Below are positions 1 to 6,937 of a stretch of DNA of 64,000 bases, piece after piece. Location: positions 186,001-250,000 of the forward strand of contig NZ_CANNDN010000001.1 of assembly GCF_947503465.1 (NCBI RefSeq), in the 5' to 3' direction. The position numbers were made by a program, and so were the translations under genes. Position 1 is the first letter of the stretch, and every line of letters begins with the position of its first letter. The notes below the pieces were generated by a model that saw nothing but the letters and a program-made list of their open reading frames with translations, did not search any database and was not told where the DNA came from. This DNA comes from an uncultured Tateyamaria sp. (GTDB taxonomy: Bacteria; Pseudomonadota; Alphaproteobacteria; Rhodobacterales; Rhodobacteraceae).

Positions 1-14
1 GCGAAAGAGGTCGC

Positions 15-245
15 GACGGCGTAGGCCGACGCGACCGGTGGCAAGGGCTGCTTTTGCCAAGCAAAAGCTGCCAGCCACACCGTTGATCCATGGGGCGCGC
101 CGGTCCCCGACGGCGTAGGCCGACGCGACCGGTGGCAAGGGCTGCTTTTGCCAAGCAAAAGCTGCCAGCCACACCGTTGATCCATGGGGCGCGCCGGTCC
201 CCGAGGGCGTAGGCCGACGCGACCGGTCGCAAGGGCTGCTTTTGC
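15..245. repeat. 94-bp tandem repeat, about 2.5 copies, each with a hairpin
   Basis: Two copies (15-108 and 109-202) are identical over 94 bp. A third begins at 203, matches with two substitutions and diverges near 246. Each unit contains an inverted repeat GCTTTTGC-CAA-GCAAAAGC; in the partial copy it becomes GCTTTTGC-GT-GCAAAAG. The array lies directly upstream of fabF, where acpP usually sits further upstream in this family, so it may be a duplicated intergenic hairpin or terminator. No coding function is visible in 1-363. Confidence 0.85.
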
Positions 246-363
246 GTGCAAAAGTCATCAGCCAGTCTGCGCTGCCTTTGCGCGCGCACTCTGCGTCGGG
301 ACTTGAACAGGGCGCACCCGGCGCGGTAAGAGGCGGGCCAGAATTGATGAGGGGCATGAGCAG

Positions 364-1623
364 ATGCGCAGAGTTGTCGTGACGGGTCTTGGACTGGTGA
401 CGCCATTGGCCGACGGGGTCGAGGCAAGCTGGAGCCGTATTCTGGATGGCCAGTCGGGCGCGGGGCCGATCACCGGCTTTGATCCCGAAGGTCTGGCCAC
501 CACCTATGCCTGCGAAGTGCCCCTTGGGGACGGCACTGACGGCACCTTCAACGCCGACACCTATATGGAGCCCAAGGAACAGCGCAAGGTCGACACCTTT
601 ATCATGTTCGGTCTGGCCGCGGCGCAGCAGGCGGTGGAAGATGCGGGGTGGATTCCTGAGGATACCGAGAGCCTTGAGCGCACCGGCGTGCTGATCGGGT
701 CGGGCATCGGCGGGCTGAATTCCATCGCCAACACCGCCGTGATGATGGAAGAGAAGGGGCCGCGCCGTGTGTCGCCCTTCTTTGTGCCCGGTGCGTTGAT
801 CAACCTGATCTCGGGTCAGGTGAGCATCCGTTACGGGTTCAAGGGGCCGAACCATTCCGTTGTGACCGCCTGTTCCACGGGCGCGCACGCCATTGGCGAC
901 GCGAGCCGCCTGATCCAGCATGGAGATGCGGATGTGATGATCGCCGGCGGGGCCGAGGCGGCGATCTGCAAGATCGGGATTGCGGGCTTCAATGCGTGCA
1001 AGGCCCTGTCGACCAAGCGTGCGGATGATCCGAAGGCGGCAAGCCGCCCCTATGACGCGGACCGTGACGGGTTTGTCATGGGTGAGGGTGCGGGCATCGT
1101 GGTACTTGAGGAATATGAGCACGCGGTTGCACGGGGCGCCCGGATCTATGCCGAGGTGAAGGGCTATGGCCTGTCCGGGGATGCCTACCATATCACCGCG
1201 CCGTCCGAGGATGGCGAGGGCGGCGAGCGGTCCATGCGCGCGGCGCTGCGCAACGCGGGGCTGGAGCCGTCGGATATCGACTATATCAATGCGCATGGCA
1301 CATCGACCATGGCCGACACGATCGAGTTGGGCGCTGTCGAGCGCCTGCTGGGGGATCATGCGGGCAATGTCACCATGTCCTCGACCAAGTCGGCCACGGG
1401 GCACCTTTTGGGGGCGGCGGGTGCGATCGAGGGCATCTTCTCGATCCTCGCGATCCGCGATCAGGTCTGTCCGCCGACGATCAATCTGGACAATCCGGCC
1501 GTTGAGACGCCCATTGATCTGGCACCGAATGCCAAGCGGGCGCGCAAGGTGGAGTATGCCCTGTCCAACAGCTTTGGTTTTGGCGGCACCAATGCCAGCG
1601 TGATCTTCGGGAAGGTCAGCTGA
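364..1623 (+). CDS. fabF: Beta-ketoacyl-ACP synthase II
   Basis: FabF condenses malonyl-ACP with acyl-ACP in cytosolic type II fatty acid synthesis. The 419-residue length is typical for the family. The active-site triad is complete: Cys170 in a VVTACSTG context, His311 in NAHGTST and His347 in TGHLLGAAGA, followed by the C-terminal GFGGTN motif. The ATG at 364 begins the usual MRRVVVTGLGLVTP strand. The stop codon overlaps the mltG start by one base (TGATG), so the two genes are probably translationally coupled. Its usual upstream partner acpP would lie left of this window. Confidence 0.97.
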   Translation: MRRVVVTGLGLVTPLADGVEASWSRILDGQSGAGPITGFDPEGLATTYACEVPLGDGTDGTFNADTYMEPKEQRKVDTFIMFGLAAAQQAVEDAGWIPEDTESLERTGVLIGSGIGGLNSIANTAVMMEEKGPRRVSPFFVPGALINLISGQVSIRYGFKGPNHSVVTACSTGAHAIGDASRLIQHGDADVMIAGGAEAAICKIGIAGFNACKALSTKRADDPKAASRPYDADRDGFVMGEGAGIVVLEEYEHAVARGARIYAEVKGYGLSGDAYHITAPSEDGEGGERSMRAALRNAGLEPSDIDYINAHGTSTMADTIELGAVERLLGDHAGNVTMSSTKSATGHLLGAAGAIEGIFSILAIRDQVCPPTINLDNPAVETPIDLAPNAKRARKVEYALSNSFGFGGTNASVIFGKVS

Positions 1624-2789
1624 TGTGGCGATCCATCGCCTCGAACGCGCTGACATTTCTGATCGTGGCCCTGTTTGTGCTGGGCGGCGTGATCCTGTGG
1701 GGACGCGGCCAATATGAGGGGCCGGGCCCGCTGAGCCAGGCCATTTGCGTGCAGGTGGACCGCGGGTCGAATTTCAGCCGGGTGAGTGCCGATCTGGAAG
1801 ACCAGGGGGCGGTGAGCCATGGCTGGATTTTCCGGACGGGTGCGGATTATGCCGGCAAGACATCACAGTTGAAGGCCGGGAGTTTCCTAGTCGAACCCGG
1901 CGCCTCGATGGAAGAGATCGTGGACGTGGTGACCCGGGGCGGGGCAAGCACCTGCGGCACCGAAGTGGTCTACCGCATCGGGGTGAACCGGTTGAGCGCG
2001 CAGGTGCGCGAGCTGGACCCCGCGACCAACCGCTTTGTGGAGCGGGCGGAGTTTCAACCAGGTGAGGATGCGACCCCGGACATCTATGCCGAGGTGCGCG
2101 ACGCGCAGGACACGCGTTATCGCATTGCCCTGGCCGAAGGGGTGACCAGCTGGCAGGTGGTGGATGCGCTGCGCAACATGGATGTCCTTTCGGGTGACGT
2201 GGCCGAGATCCCGCCCGAGGGGGCGCTGGCGCCGGACAGCTACGAAGTGCGCAACGGCGATGACCGGGCGGGCGTTTTGGTGCAGATGGCGGAACAGCAG
2301 GAATTGTGGGTCTCTGCCGCGTGGGAAGCGCGTGACCCGGACCTGCCACTGGAGAGCCCGGAAGAGTTGCTGACACTGGCCTCGATCATCGAGAAGGAGA
2401 CGGGTGTGGCCGAGGAACGTGGGCAGGTGGCGTCCGTGTTCGTCAACCGTCTGAACCGTGGCATGCGCCTGCAGACGGACCCGACGGTGATCTATGGCAT
2501 CACGCGCGGACAGGGTGTGCTGGGGCGCGGCTTGCGCCGGTCGGAACTGCGCGCGGCGACGCCCTGGAACACCTATGTCATCCAGGGCCTGCCGCCGACG
2601 CCGATTGCGAACCCCGGTCGCGCCAGCCTGATGGCGGCAGCCCAGCCTGAAGAGACGCCGTACGTGTTCTTCGTGGCGGACGGGACCGGCGGTCACGCCT
2701 TTGCCGAGACGCTGGATGAGCACAACCGCAATGTCGCGCGCTGGCGCGAGATCGAGGCCGAGCGGGCCAATCAGAGTGATGGTGGGTGA
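1623..2789 (+). CDS. mltG: Endolytic murein transglycosylase MltG (YceG family)
   Basis: A membrane-anchored lytic transglycosylase that cleaves nascent glycan strands and is thought to set glycan chain length. A single N-terminal transmembrane helix at about residues 7-27 is followed by a LysM-like region and the YceG catalytic domain. The catalytic Glu lies in the EKET motif at residues 257-260, followed by the conserved FVNRL and LQTDPTVIYG segments. The length of 388 residues fits the family. It is coupled to fabF by a one-base overlap. The acpP-fabF-mltG order is common in alphaproteobacteria. Confidence 0.95.
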   Translation: MWRSIASNALTFLIVALFVLGGVILWGRGQYEGPGPLSQAICVQVDRGSNFSRVSADLEDQGAVSHGWIFRTGADYAGKTSQLKAGSFLVEPGASMEEIVDVVTRGGASTCGTEVVYRIGVNRLSAQVRELDPATNRFVERAEFQPGEDATPDIYAEVRDAQDTRYRIALAEGVTSWQVVDALRNMDVLSGDVAEIPPEGALAPDSYEVRNGDDRAGVLVQMAEQQELWVSAAWEARDPDLPLESPEELLTLASIIEKETGVAEERGQVASVFVNRLNRGMRLQTDPTVIYGITRGQGVLGRGLRRSELRAATPWNTYVIQGLPPTPIANPGRASLMAAAQPEETPYVFFVADGTGGHAFAETLDEHNRNVARWREIEAERANQSDGG

Positions 2790-2799
2790 CGTCCGGTGC

Positions 2800-2820
2800 G
2801 GTGCGCAGTGAATGCGCACC
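2800..2820. repeat. Short hairpin GGTGCGCA-5-TGCGCACC
   Basis: A perfect 8-bp inverted repeat with loop GTGAA lies 10 bp after the mltG stop and is followed by CCTACGGGCC. Short hairpins of this kind are often dispersed in intergenic regions of Rhodobacteraceae genomes. It lacks a T-tract, so it is more likely a small interspersed element or an mRNA 3' stabiliser than an intrinsic terminator. Only one copy was noticed in this window. Confidence 0.5.
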
Positions 2821-2860
2821 CTACGGGCCTGGGTGAGGGCGGACGATTGATTGCCCCATT

Positions 2861-2876
2861 TGTCCCCGCGGGGACA
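2861..2876. repeat. 16-bp perfect palindrome TGTCCCCGCGGGGACA, copy 1
   Basis: This is the first of three identical copies; the others are at 25410-25425 and 25941-25956. This copy lies between mltG and the gene transfer agent promoter. Its function is unknown. It is fully self-complementary, so it could be a protein-binding site or a methylation-related motif. Confidence 0.7.
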
Positions 2877-2917
2877 CGCAAGGGTTGTTGAACGTTCTCA
2901 GGCGGTTACCGCCTGCG

Positions 2918-2932
2918 TTAACCACATCTTAA
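2918..2932. promoter_or_regulatory. CtrA-type box TTAA-N7-TTAA upstream of the GTA cluster
   Basis: The sequence is TTAA-CCACATC-TTAA, an exact match to the full CtrA recognition site known from Caulobacter and other alphaproteobacteria. It sits 66 bp upstream of the putative -35 box at 2998 and about 200 bp upstream of the first GTA gene. CtrA is required for GTA expression in Rhodobacter capsulatus, so a direct site here is plausible. Binding is inferred only from sequence. Confidence 0.6.
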
Positions 2933-2997
2933 CCCGTCAGGTAAGAATTTGTTAATGGTACCGTACGGTTAGTGCCCGTTGCTCATCCGGAAATCGC

Positions 2998-3026
2998 TTG
3001 ACTCTGCGAACGGTCACACGTATAAC
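2998..3026 (+). promoter_or_regulatory. Sigma70-like promoter of the GTA operon
   Basis: The -35 element is TTGACT (2998-3003), followed by a 17-bp spacer and the -10 element TATAAC (3021-3026). Transcription would start near 3033. This gives a leader of about 100 nt before the first GTA gene at 3134, interrupted by the hairpin at 3053-3085. Confidence 0.6.
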
Positions 3027-3052
3027 TTGTGCCAAGCTAGGAGAAGTGGGCA

Positions 3053-3085
3053 AGCGGCCCCGGGGTGACCCGGAGGTCGCTTTTT
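3053..3085 (+). terminator. Terminator-like hairpin in the GTA leader (possible attenuator)
   Basis: A GC-rich stem pairs 3053-3064 with 3069-3081 (one mismatch, one G-T pair, GTGA loop) and runs into TTTTT. It lies 20-50 nt after the predicted transcription start and about 50 nt before the first GTA start codon. As drawn it would stop most transcripts before the structural genes unless readthrough or antitermination occurs. It may instead end a short leader RNA of about 50 nt. Confidence 0.65.
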
Positions 3086-3133
3086 CATTTCGCTCGTGCG
3101 GAGACAATCCCAACGCATGAGAGGTCATTTCAT

Positions 3134-3478
3134 ATGGCATTGATTACCCCGGAGGCTGAAGAGGCCCGCAGCGAAGAGCTTGTCTCGTCGATGCAGGCAT
3201 CGCTCGCTGAATTGCGACAGACAATCCAAGCCTTCAAAGAAGAGGCAGGTGCCGGGGAGGAACTGAAGGAAACCGAGGTGAAACGCCACCTGACGTCGTT
3301 GCAGACGCTGGTGGTGAGCCTTCAAGGAGCGGAGCAAAAGCTTGACAAGTTCAGAGAAGCCCGCAGCGGCATTGTCCAGAACGGATATGCCCTCAACCTT
3401 GACTTTGCCCGCGCTGAGGTTCGGTGCGCGCTTGGTCGCCTCCGCGCCTGTGGAGGCGCAGGAGCGGTTTCTGAGTGA
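3134..3478 (+). CDS. GTA small terminase subunit (g1/TerS-like)
   Basis: The 114-residue protein starts MALITPEAEEARSEEL and is rich in charged, helical, coiled-coil-like sequence through about residue 85. By position and size it matches RcGTA g1, which has been identified as the small terminase that partners TerL in headful packaging of host DNA. The ATG at 3134 follows a purine-rich AGAGGTC stretch. Its 3' end overlaps the terL reading frame by about 90 nt or more in another frame. Sequence conservation of g1 is low, so the call rests mainly on synteny. Confidence 0.75.
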   Translation: MALITPEAEEARSEELVSSMQASLAELRQTIQAFKEEAGAGEELKETEVKRHLTSLQTLVVSLQGAEQKLDKFREARSGIVQNGYALNLDFARAEVRCALGRLRACGGAGAVSE

Positions 3479-4757
3479 GTTGGGAGAGGGCGCCTTGGGC
3501 GCCCTCCCTTTTCTGTTCGAGTTCTGGGCCATGGAACATCAGCTGCCACCCGAGGGGGATTGGCGCACCTGGGTCATCATGGGCGGGCGCGGCGCGGGCA
3601 AGACGCGGGCCGGGGCCGAATGGGTCCGGTCGATGGTCGAGGGGCCGATGCCGCTGGACAAGGGCAAGGCCAGGCGCGTGGCATTGGTGGGCGAGACCAT
3701 CGAGCAGGTGCGTGAGGTCATGGTGTTCGGGGAAAGCGGGCTTTTGGTCTGTACGCCGTCGGACCGGCGCCCGAAGTTCAATGCGAGCCGGAAGATGCTG
3801 GAATGGCCCAACGGCGCCATTGCCACCATTCATACGGCCCATGACCCGGAAGGGTTGCGGGGGCCGCAATTTGATTGTGCCTGGGTGGACGAGCTGGCCA
3901 AGTGGAAGCGCGGCCAGGAGACCTGGGACATGCTGCAATTTGCCTTGCGGCTGGGCGATGACCCGCGTTGCTGCGTCACCACGACGCCGCGCAATGTCGA
4001 GGTTTTGAAGGATTTGCTGGCGCAAGGCTCGACCGTGATGACCCATGCACCGACCGAGGCGAACGCCGCCAATCTGGCGTCATCGTTTCTGGACGAGGTG
4101 CGCCGTCGCTATGCCGGGACCCGGCTGGGTCGGCAGGAGTTGGAAGGTGTGTTGCTGAGCGATGCCGAGGGGGCGTTGTGGACCACGGCGATGCTGGATG
4201 CGGTGCGGCGCAGGCGCAAGCCGAAGCTGGACCGTGTTGTCGTCGGGCTGGACCCCGCGGTGAGTGCGGGCCGTTCCGCGGACGCCTGCGGCATCATTGT
4301 TGCGGGGGTGTCGATGGATGGCCCGCCGCAGGACTGGCGCGCCCATGTGATTGCCGATTGTACGGTGCAGGGTGTCGGGCCGAACGGCTGGGCACGGGCC
4401 GCGATCGCGGCGATGGACAGGTACAAGGCGGACCGGTTGGTGGCCGAGGTGAACCAGGGTGGGCAGTTGGTCACGGAAGTGATCCGGGGCGTGGACCCGC
4501 TGGTGTCGTTGAAGACGGTGCATGCCAGTAAGGGCAAGGTGGCGCGGGCCGAGCCCGTGGCTGCGCTTTATGAACAGGACCGGGTGACCCATGCGTTGGG
4601 TCTGGGGCCGCTTGAGGATCAGATGACGCGGATGACGCGGGTTGGATATGAGGGTGAGGGATCACCTGACCGGGTGGATGCGTTGGTATGGGCCTTGCAC
4701 GAGTTGATGATTGAGCCGGCGAACGCCTATCGGCGACCGGGCATACGCAGTTTGTGA
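3387..4757 (+). CDS. GTA large terminase subunit (g2/TerL), ATPase-nuclease
   Basis: This is the packaging motor that translocates and cuts DNA into GTA heads. From the ATG at 3387 the protein has 456 residues. Walker A (GGRGAGKT) is at residues 66-73, the Walker B acidic pair is at Asp168-Glu169 in a CAWVDELAKW context, and an RNase H-like nuclease strand begins at Asp289 (VGLDPAVS). The frame is open back to a TTG at 3342, so the start is uncertain. Either choice overlaps the end of g1. It is followed by a gap holding a T-tailed hairpin before the portal gene. Confidence 0.93.
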   Translation: MPSTLTLPALRFGARLVASAPVEAQERFLSELGEGALGALPFLFEFWAMEHQLPPEGDWRTWVIMGGRGAGKTRAGAEWVRSMVEGPMPLDKGKARRVALVGETIEQVREVMVFGESGLLVCTPSDRRPKFNASRKMLEWPNGAIATIHTAHDPEGLRGPQFDCAWVDELAKWKRGQETWDMLQFALRLGDDPRCCVTTTPRNVEVLKDLLAQGSTVMTHAPTEANAANLASSFLDEVRRRYAGTRLGRQELEGVLLSDAEGALWTTAMLDAVRRRRKPKLDRVVVGLDPAVSAGRSADACGIIVAGVSMDGPPQDWRAHVIADCTVQGVGPNGWARAAIAAMDRYKADRLVAEVNQGGQLVTEVIRGVDPLVSLKTVHASKGKVARAEPVAALYEQDRVTHALGLGPLEDQMTRMTRVGYEGEGSPDRVDALVWALHELMIEPANAYRRPGIRSL

Positions 4758-4820
4758 GCGACCCTCCGGGGGGAGTTTATTTGGCAAGATGAAAGAGCGG
4801 GGCGGTGCCCTGTTCGGTGA

Positions 4821-4847
4821 GGCGGTTCTGATTGGAGCCGCCTTTTT
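4821..4847 (+). terminator. Intrinsic terminator-like hairpin between terL and portal
   Basis: The stem GGCGGTTC/GAGCCGCC (8 bp with one wobble, loop TGATTG) is immediately followed by TTTTT (4843-4847). It lies in the 153-bp gap between terL and the portal gene, inside what is otherwise a single polycistronic block. It could reduce or gate expression of the downstream structural genes, or separate two transcripts. Confidence 0.6.
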
Positions 4848-4910
4848 CTTTGGACGACGTTCAATGGATTTTGGGCCGGGCGGCCCTTTGGGATCAAAAG
4901 GAGACCCTTC

Positions 4911-6095
4911 GTGTTTGATTTCTTTCGAAACCGGGCTGTGGCGGATGTACCAGAGCAGAAGGCAAGTGCGACGGGGAAGGTTGTGGCCTGGCAGACGGGG
5001 GGGCGTGTGGCCTGGTCCCCGCGCGATGCGGTGTCCCTGACGCGCGCGGGATTTTCCGGGAACCCGGTCGGGTTCCGGTCCGTCAAGCTGATTGCCGAGG
5101 CCGCGGCGGCGTTACCCTTGGTGTTGCAGGATATGGAGCAGCGGTTTGAAGCGCATCCGCTGTTGAGCCTGATCAAGCGACCCAATCCCGGGCAGGGGCG
5201 GGCGGAGTTGCTGGAAGCGCTTTATGCGCAGCTTTTGCTGTCCGGGAACGCCTATGTCGAGGCGGTGGCGGGTGAGAGTGGCGCGCCGCTGGAGTTGCAT
5301 GTGCTGCGATCGGATCGGATGTCGGTGGTGCCGGGGGCGGATGGCTGGCCTGTGGCCTATGAATATGCGGTGGGTGGCGCGAAGCATCGTTTTGATGCGA
5401 CCGGCGCGGTGAGCCCGATCTGTCATATCAAGTCGTTTCACCCGCAGGATGATCATTACGGGTTCTCGCCCATGCAGGCGGCGGCGATGGCGCTGGATGT
5501 GCATACGGCGGCGTCGCGCTGGTCGAAGTCGCTGCTGGACAATGCCGCACGTCCGTCCGGTGCCATTGTGTACCGTGGGTCGGACGGGCAGTCGCAACTG
5601 TCCGGCGATCAGTACGAGCGGTTGGTGAGCGAGATCGAGACCAACCATTCAGGCGCGCGCAATGCCGGGCGGCCCATGCTGCTGGAAGGTGGTCTGGACT
5701 GGAAGCCGATGGGCTTTTCGCCGTCGGACATGGAGTTTCAGAAGACCAAGGAAGCGGCGGCGCGGGAGATTGCGTTGGCCTTTGGGGTGCCGCCGATGCT
5801 GCTGGGCATTCAGGGCGATGCGACCTATGCCAATTATCAGGAGGCGAACCGGGCGTTTTACCGTCTGACTGTGCTGCCCCTGGCGACCCGTGTTGCGGCG
5901 GCCCTGGCCGAGTGGCTGGGTGCGCATACCGGCGAGGATGTGGTCCTGGCCCCGGATCTGGATCAGGTGCCTGCCTTGTCCGCCGAGCGCGATGCGCAGT
6001 GGGCGCGGGTGGCGGGTGCTGAATTCCTGAGCGTGGCCGAGAAGCGGCGTCTGCTGGGCCTGCCTGCCGTGGCCGAGGACGGTGCGGATGGATGA
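4911..6095 (+). CDS. GTA portal protein (g3), HK97 family
   Basis: The portal ring sits at the capsid vertex and forms the DNA entry and exit channel. The 394-residue protein matches the phage portal family (HK97-like): a GFRSVKLIAEAAAALPLVL start, a central LSGNAYVEA segment and a C-terminal AREIALAFGVPPMLLG motif. It starts at GTG 4911, preceded by an AAAGGAG ribosome site. Its stop overlaps the start of the small g3.5 gene by 8 bases. Confidence 0.93.
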   Translation: MFDFFRNRAVADVPEQKASATGKVVAWQTGGRVAWSPRDAVSLTRAGFSGNPVGFRSVKLIAEAAAALPLVLQDMEQRFEAHPLLSLIKRPNPGQGRAELLEALYAQLLLSGNAYVEAVAGESGAPLELHVLRSDRMSVVPGADGWPVAYEYAVGGAKHRFDATGAVSPICHIKSFHPQDDHYGFSPMQAAAMALDVHTAASRWSKSLLDNAARPSGAIVYRGSDGQSQLSGDQYERLVSEIETNHSGARNAGRPMLLEGGLDWKPMGFSPSDMEFQKTKEAAAREIALAFGVPPMLLGIQGDATYANYQEANRAFYRLTVLPLATRVAAALAEWLGAHTGEDVVLAPDLDQVPALSAERDAQWARVAGAEFLSVAEKRRLLGLPAVAEDGADG

Positions 6096-6315
6096 TGCGC
6101 GGCTTTGGGAAAAATTCGCCTGTGGGCCGGGGTTGAAACTGGAGGCCCATGAGCGCCTGACGGATGTGCATTTTGCCAATATTTCCAGCCGGTTGGATCG
6201 GCTGGAGATGTTGATGGAGCGGTTGGAAAAGCGGCTTTGGCTGACCGTTTATGGCGTTGTCGCCGTGGTTCTGGCGACCGGGTTTCAATCGATCATGGCG
6301 GCGATCCCACACTGA
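6088..6315 (+). CDS. GTA g3.5-like small membrane protein
   Basis: A 75-residue protein with a short helical, heptad-rich stretch at residues 27-47 and one C-terminal transmembrane helix of about 20 residues ending in IMAAIPH. Position and size match RcGTA g3.5, whose role is not well defined. The small size and single membrane helix would also fit a holin-like or membrane-tethering role, but nothing here proves that. ATG 6088 is preferred over an in-frame GTG at 6082. It overlaps the portal gene by 8 nt. Confidence 0.75.
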   Translation: MDDARLWEKFACGPGLKLEAHERLTDVHFANISSRLDRLEMLMERLEKRLWLTVYGVVAVVLATGFQSIMAAIPH

Positions 6316-6333
6316 ACAAGAAGGAGAGAGCAG

Positions 6334-6897
6334 ATGCAGGCAGAGACCGGTCTGGAGACGAAATTTGCGCGCTTTGGCGAGGGTGTCGAGGTGCAGGACG
6401 GCACGGTGATCGAGGGCTATGCCAGCCTGTTTGGTGCCTGTGATCAGGGCGGGGATGTGGTGGGCAAGGGCGCCTATGCGGCGTCCTTGAAGGCCATCGC
6501 TGCCGAAGGGCGCAGTGTGAAGATGCTGTGGCAGCATGATCCCGCGTACCCCATCGGCGTATGGGACGAGGTGCGGGAAGATGCCAAGGGGCTTTGGGTG
6601 AAGGGGCGGCTGTTGCCGTCCATCGCCAAAGGCCGTGAAGCGGCGGAACTGATCGGGGCGGGGGCCATTGATGGGCTGTCCATCGGGTACCGGACCGTGA
6701 AGGCCACAAAGAATGACAAGGGCCAGCGGCTCTTGACTGAACTGGAGCTTTGGGAGGTGTCGCTGGTGACCTTCCCGATGCTGCCCAGTGCGCGGGTTGC
6801 GGCCAAGGCCGAAGAGATGTCTTCGGATCAGGACGCGTGCCTGCGTGACATGGCGGCGGCCCTGCGGGCTGCGCGCGCGGAGTTGGCGCAGCGCTAG
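6334..6897 (+). CDS. GTA prohead protease (g4), HK97 family
   Basis: This serine protease matures the capsid by removing the scaffold-like N-terminus of the major capsid protein. The 187-residue sequence shows the candidate catalytic His68 (LWQHDP), Ser116 in DGLSIGYR and Glu141 in LWEVSLVTFP, all typical of the HK97 prohead protease family. A GAAGGAGAG ribosome site precedes ATG 6334. The C-terminal tail after about residue 155 is helical and probably not part of the catalytic fold. It is followed directly by its substrate gene. Confidence 0.93.
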   Translation: MQAETGLETKFARFGEGVEVQDGTVIEGYASLFGACDQGGDVVGKGAYAASLKAIAAEGRSVKMLWQHDPAYPIGVWDEVREDAKGLWVKGRLLPSIAKGREAAELIGAGAIDGLSIGYRTVKATKNDKGQRLLTELELWEVSLVTFPMLPSARVAAKAEEMSSDQDACLRDMAAALRAARAELAQR

Positions 6898-6937
6898 CGC
6901 GCGGGGCCGTTTCACACCAACCATCAAGGACATGCTG

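Noticed and set aside
1..245. CRISPR array at the left end
   Set aside because: The 94-bp units are contiguous direct repeats with no unique spacers.
4790..5040. Possible small gene between terL and portal, starting at the ATG at 4790
   Set aside because: The frame runs through a terminator-like hairpin and far into the portal gene, and the part over the portal reads as a shadow. A very short peptide cannot be excluded.
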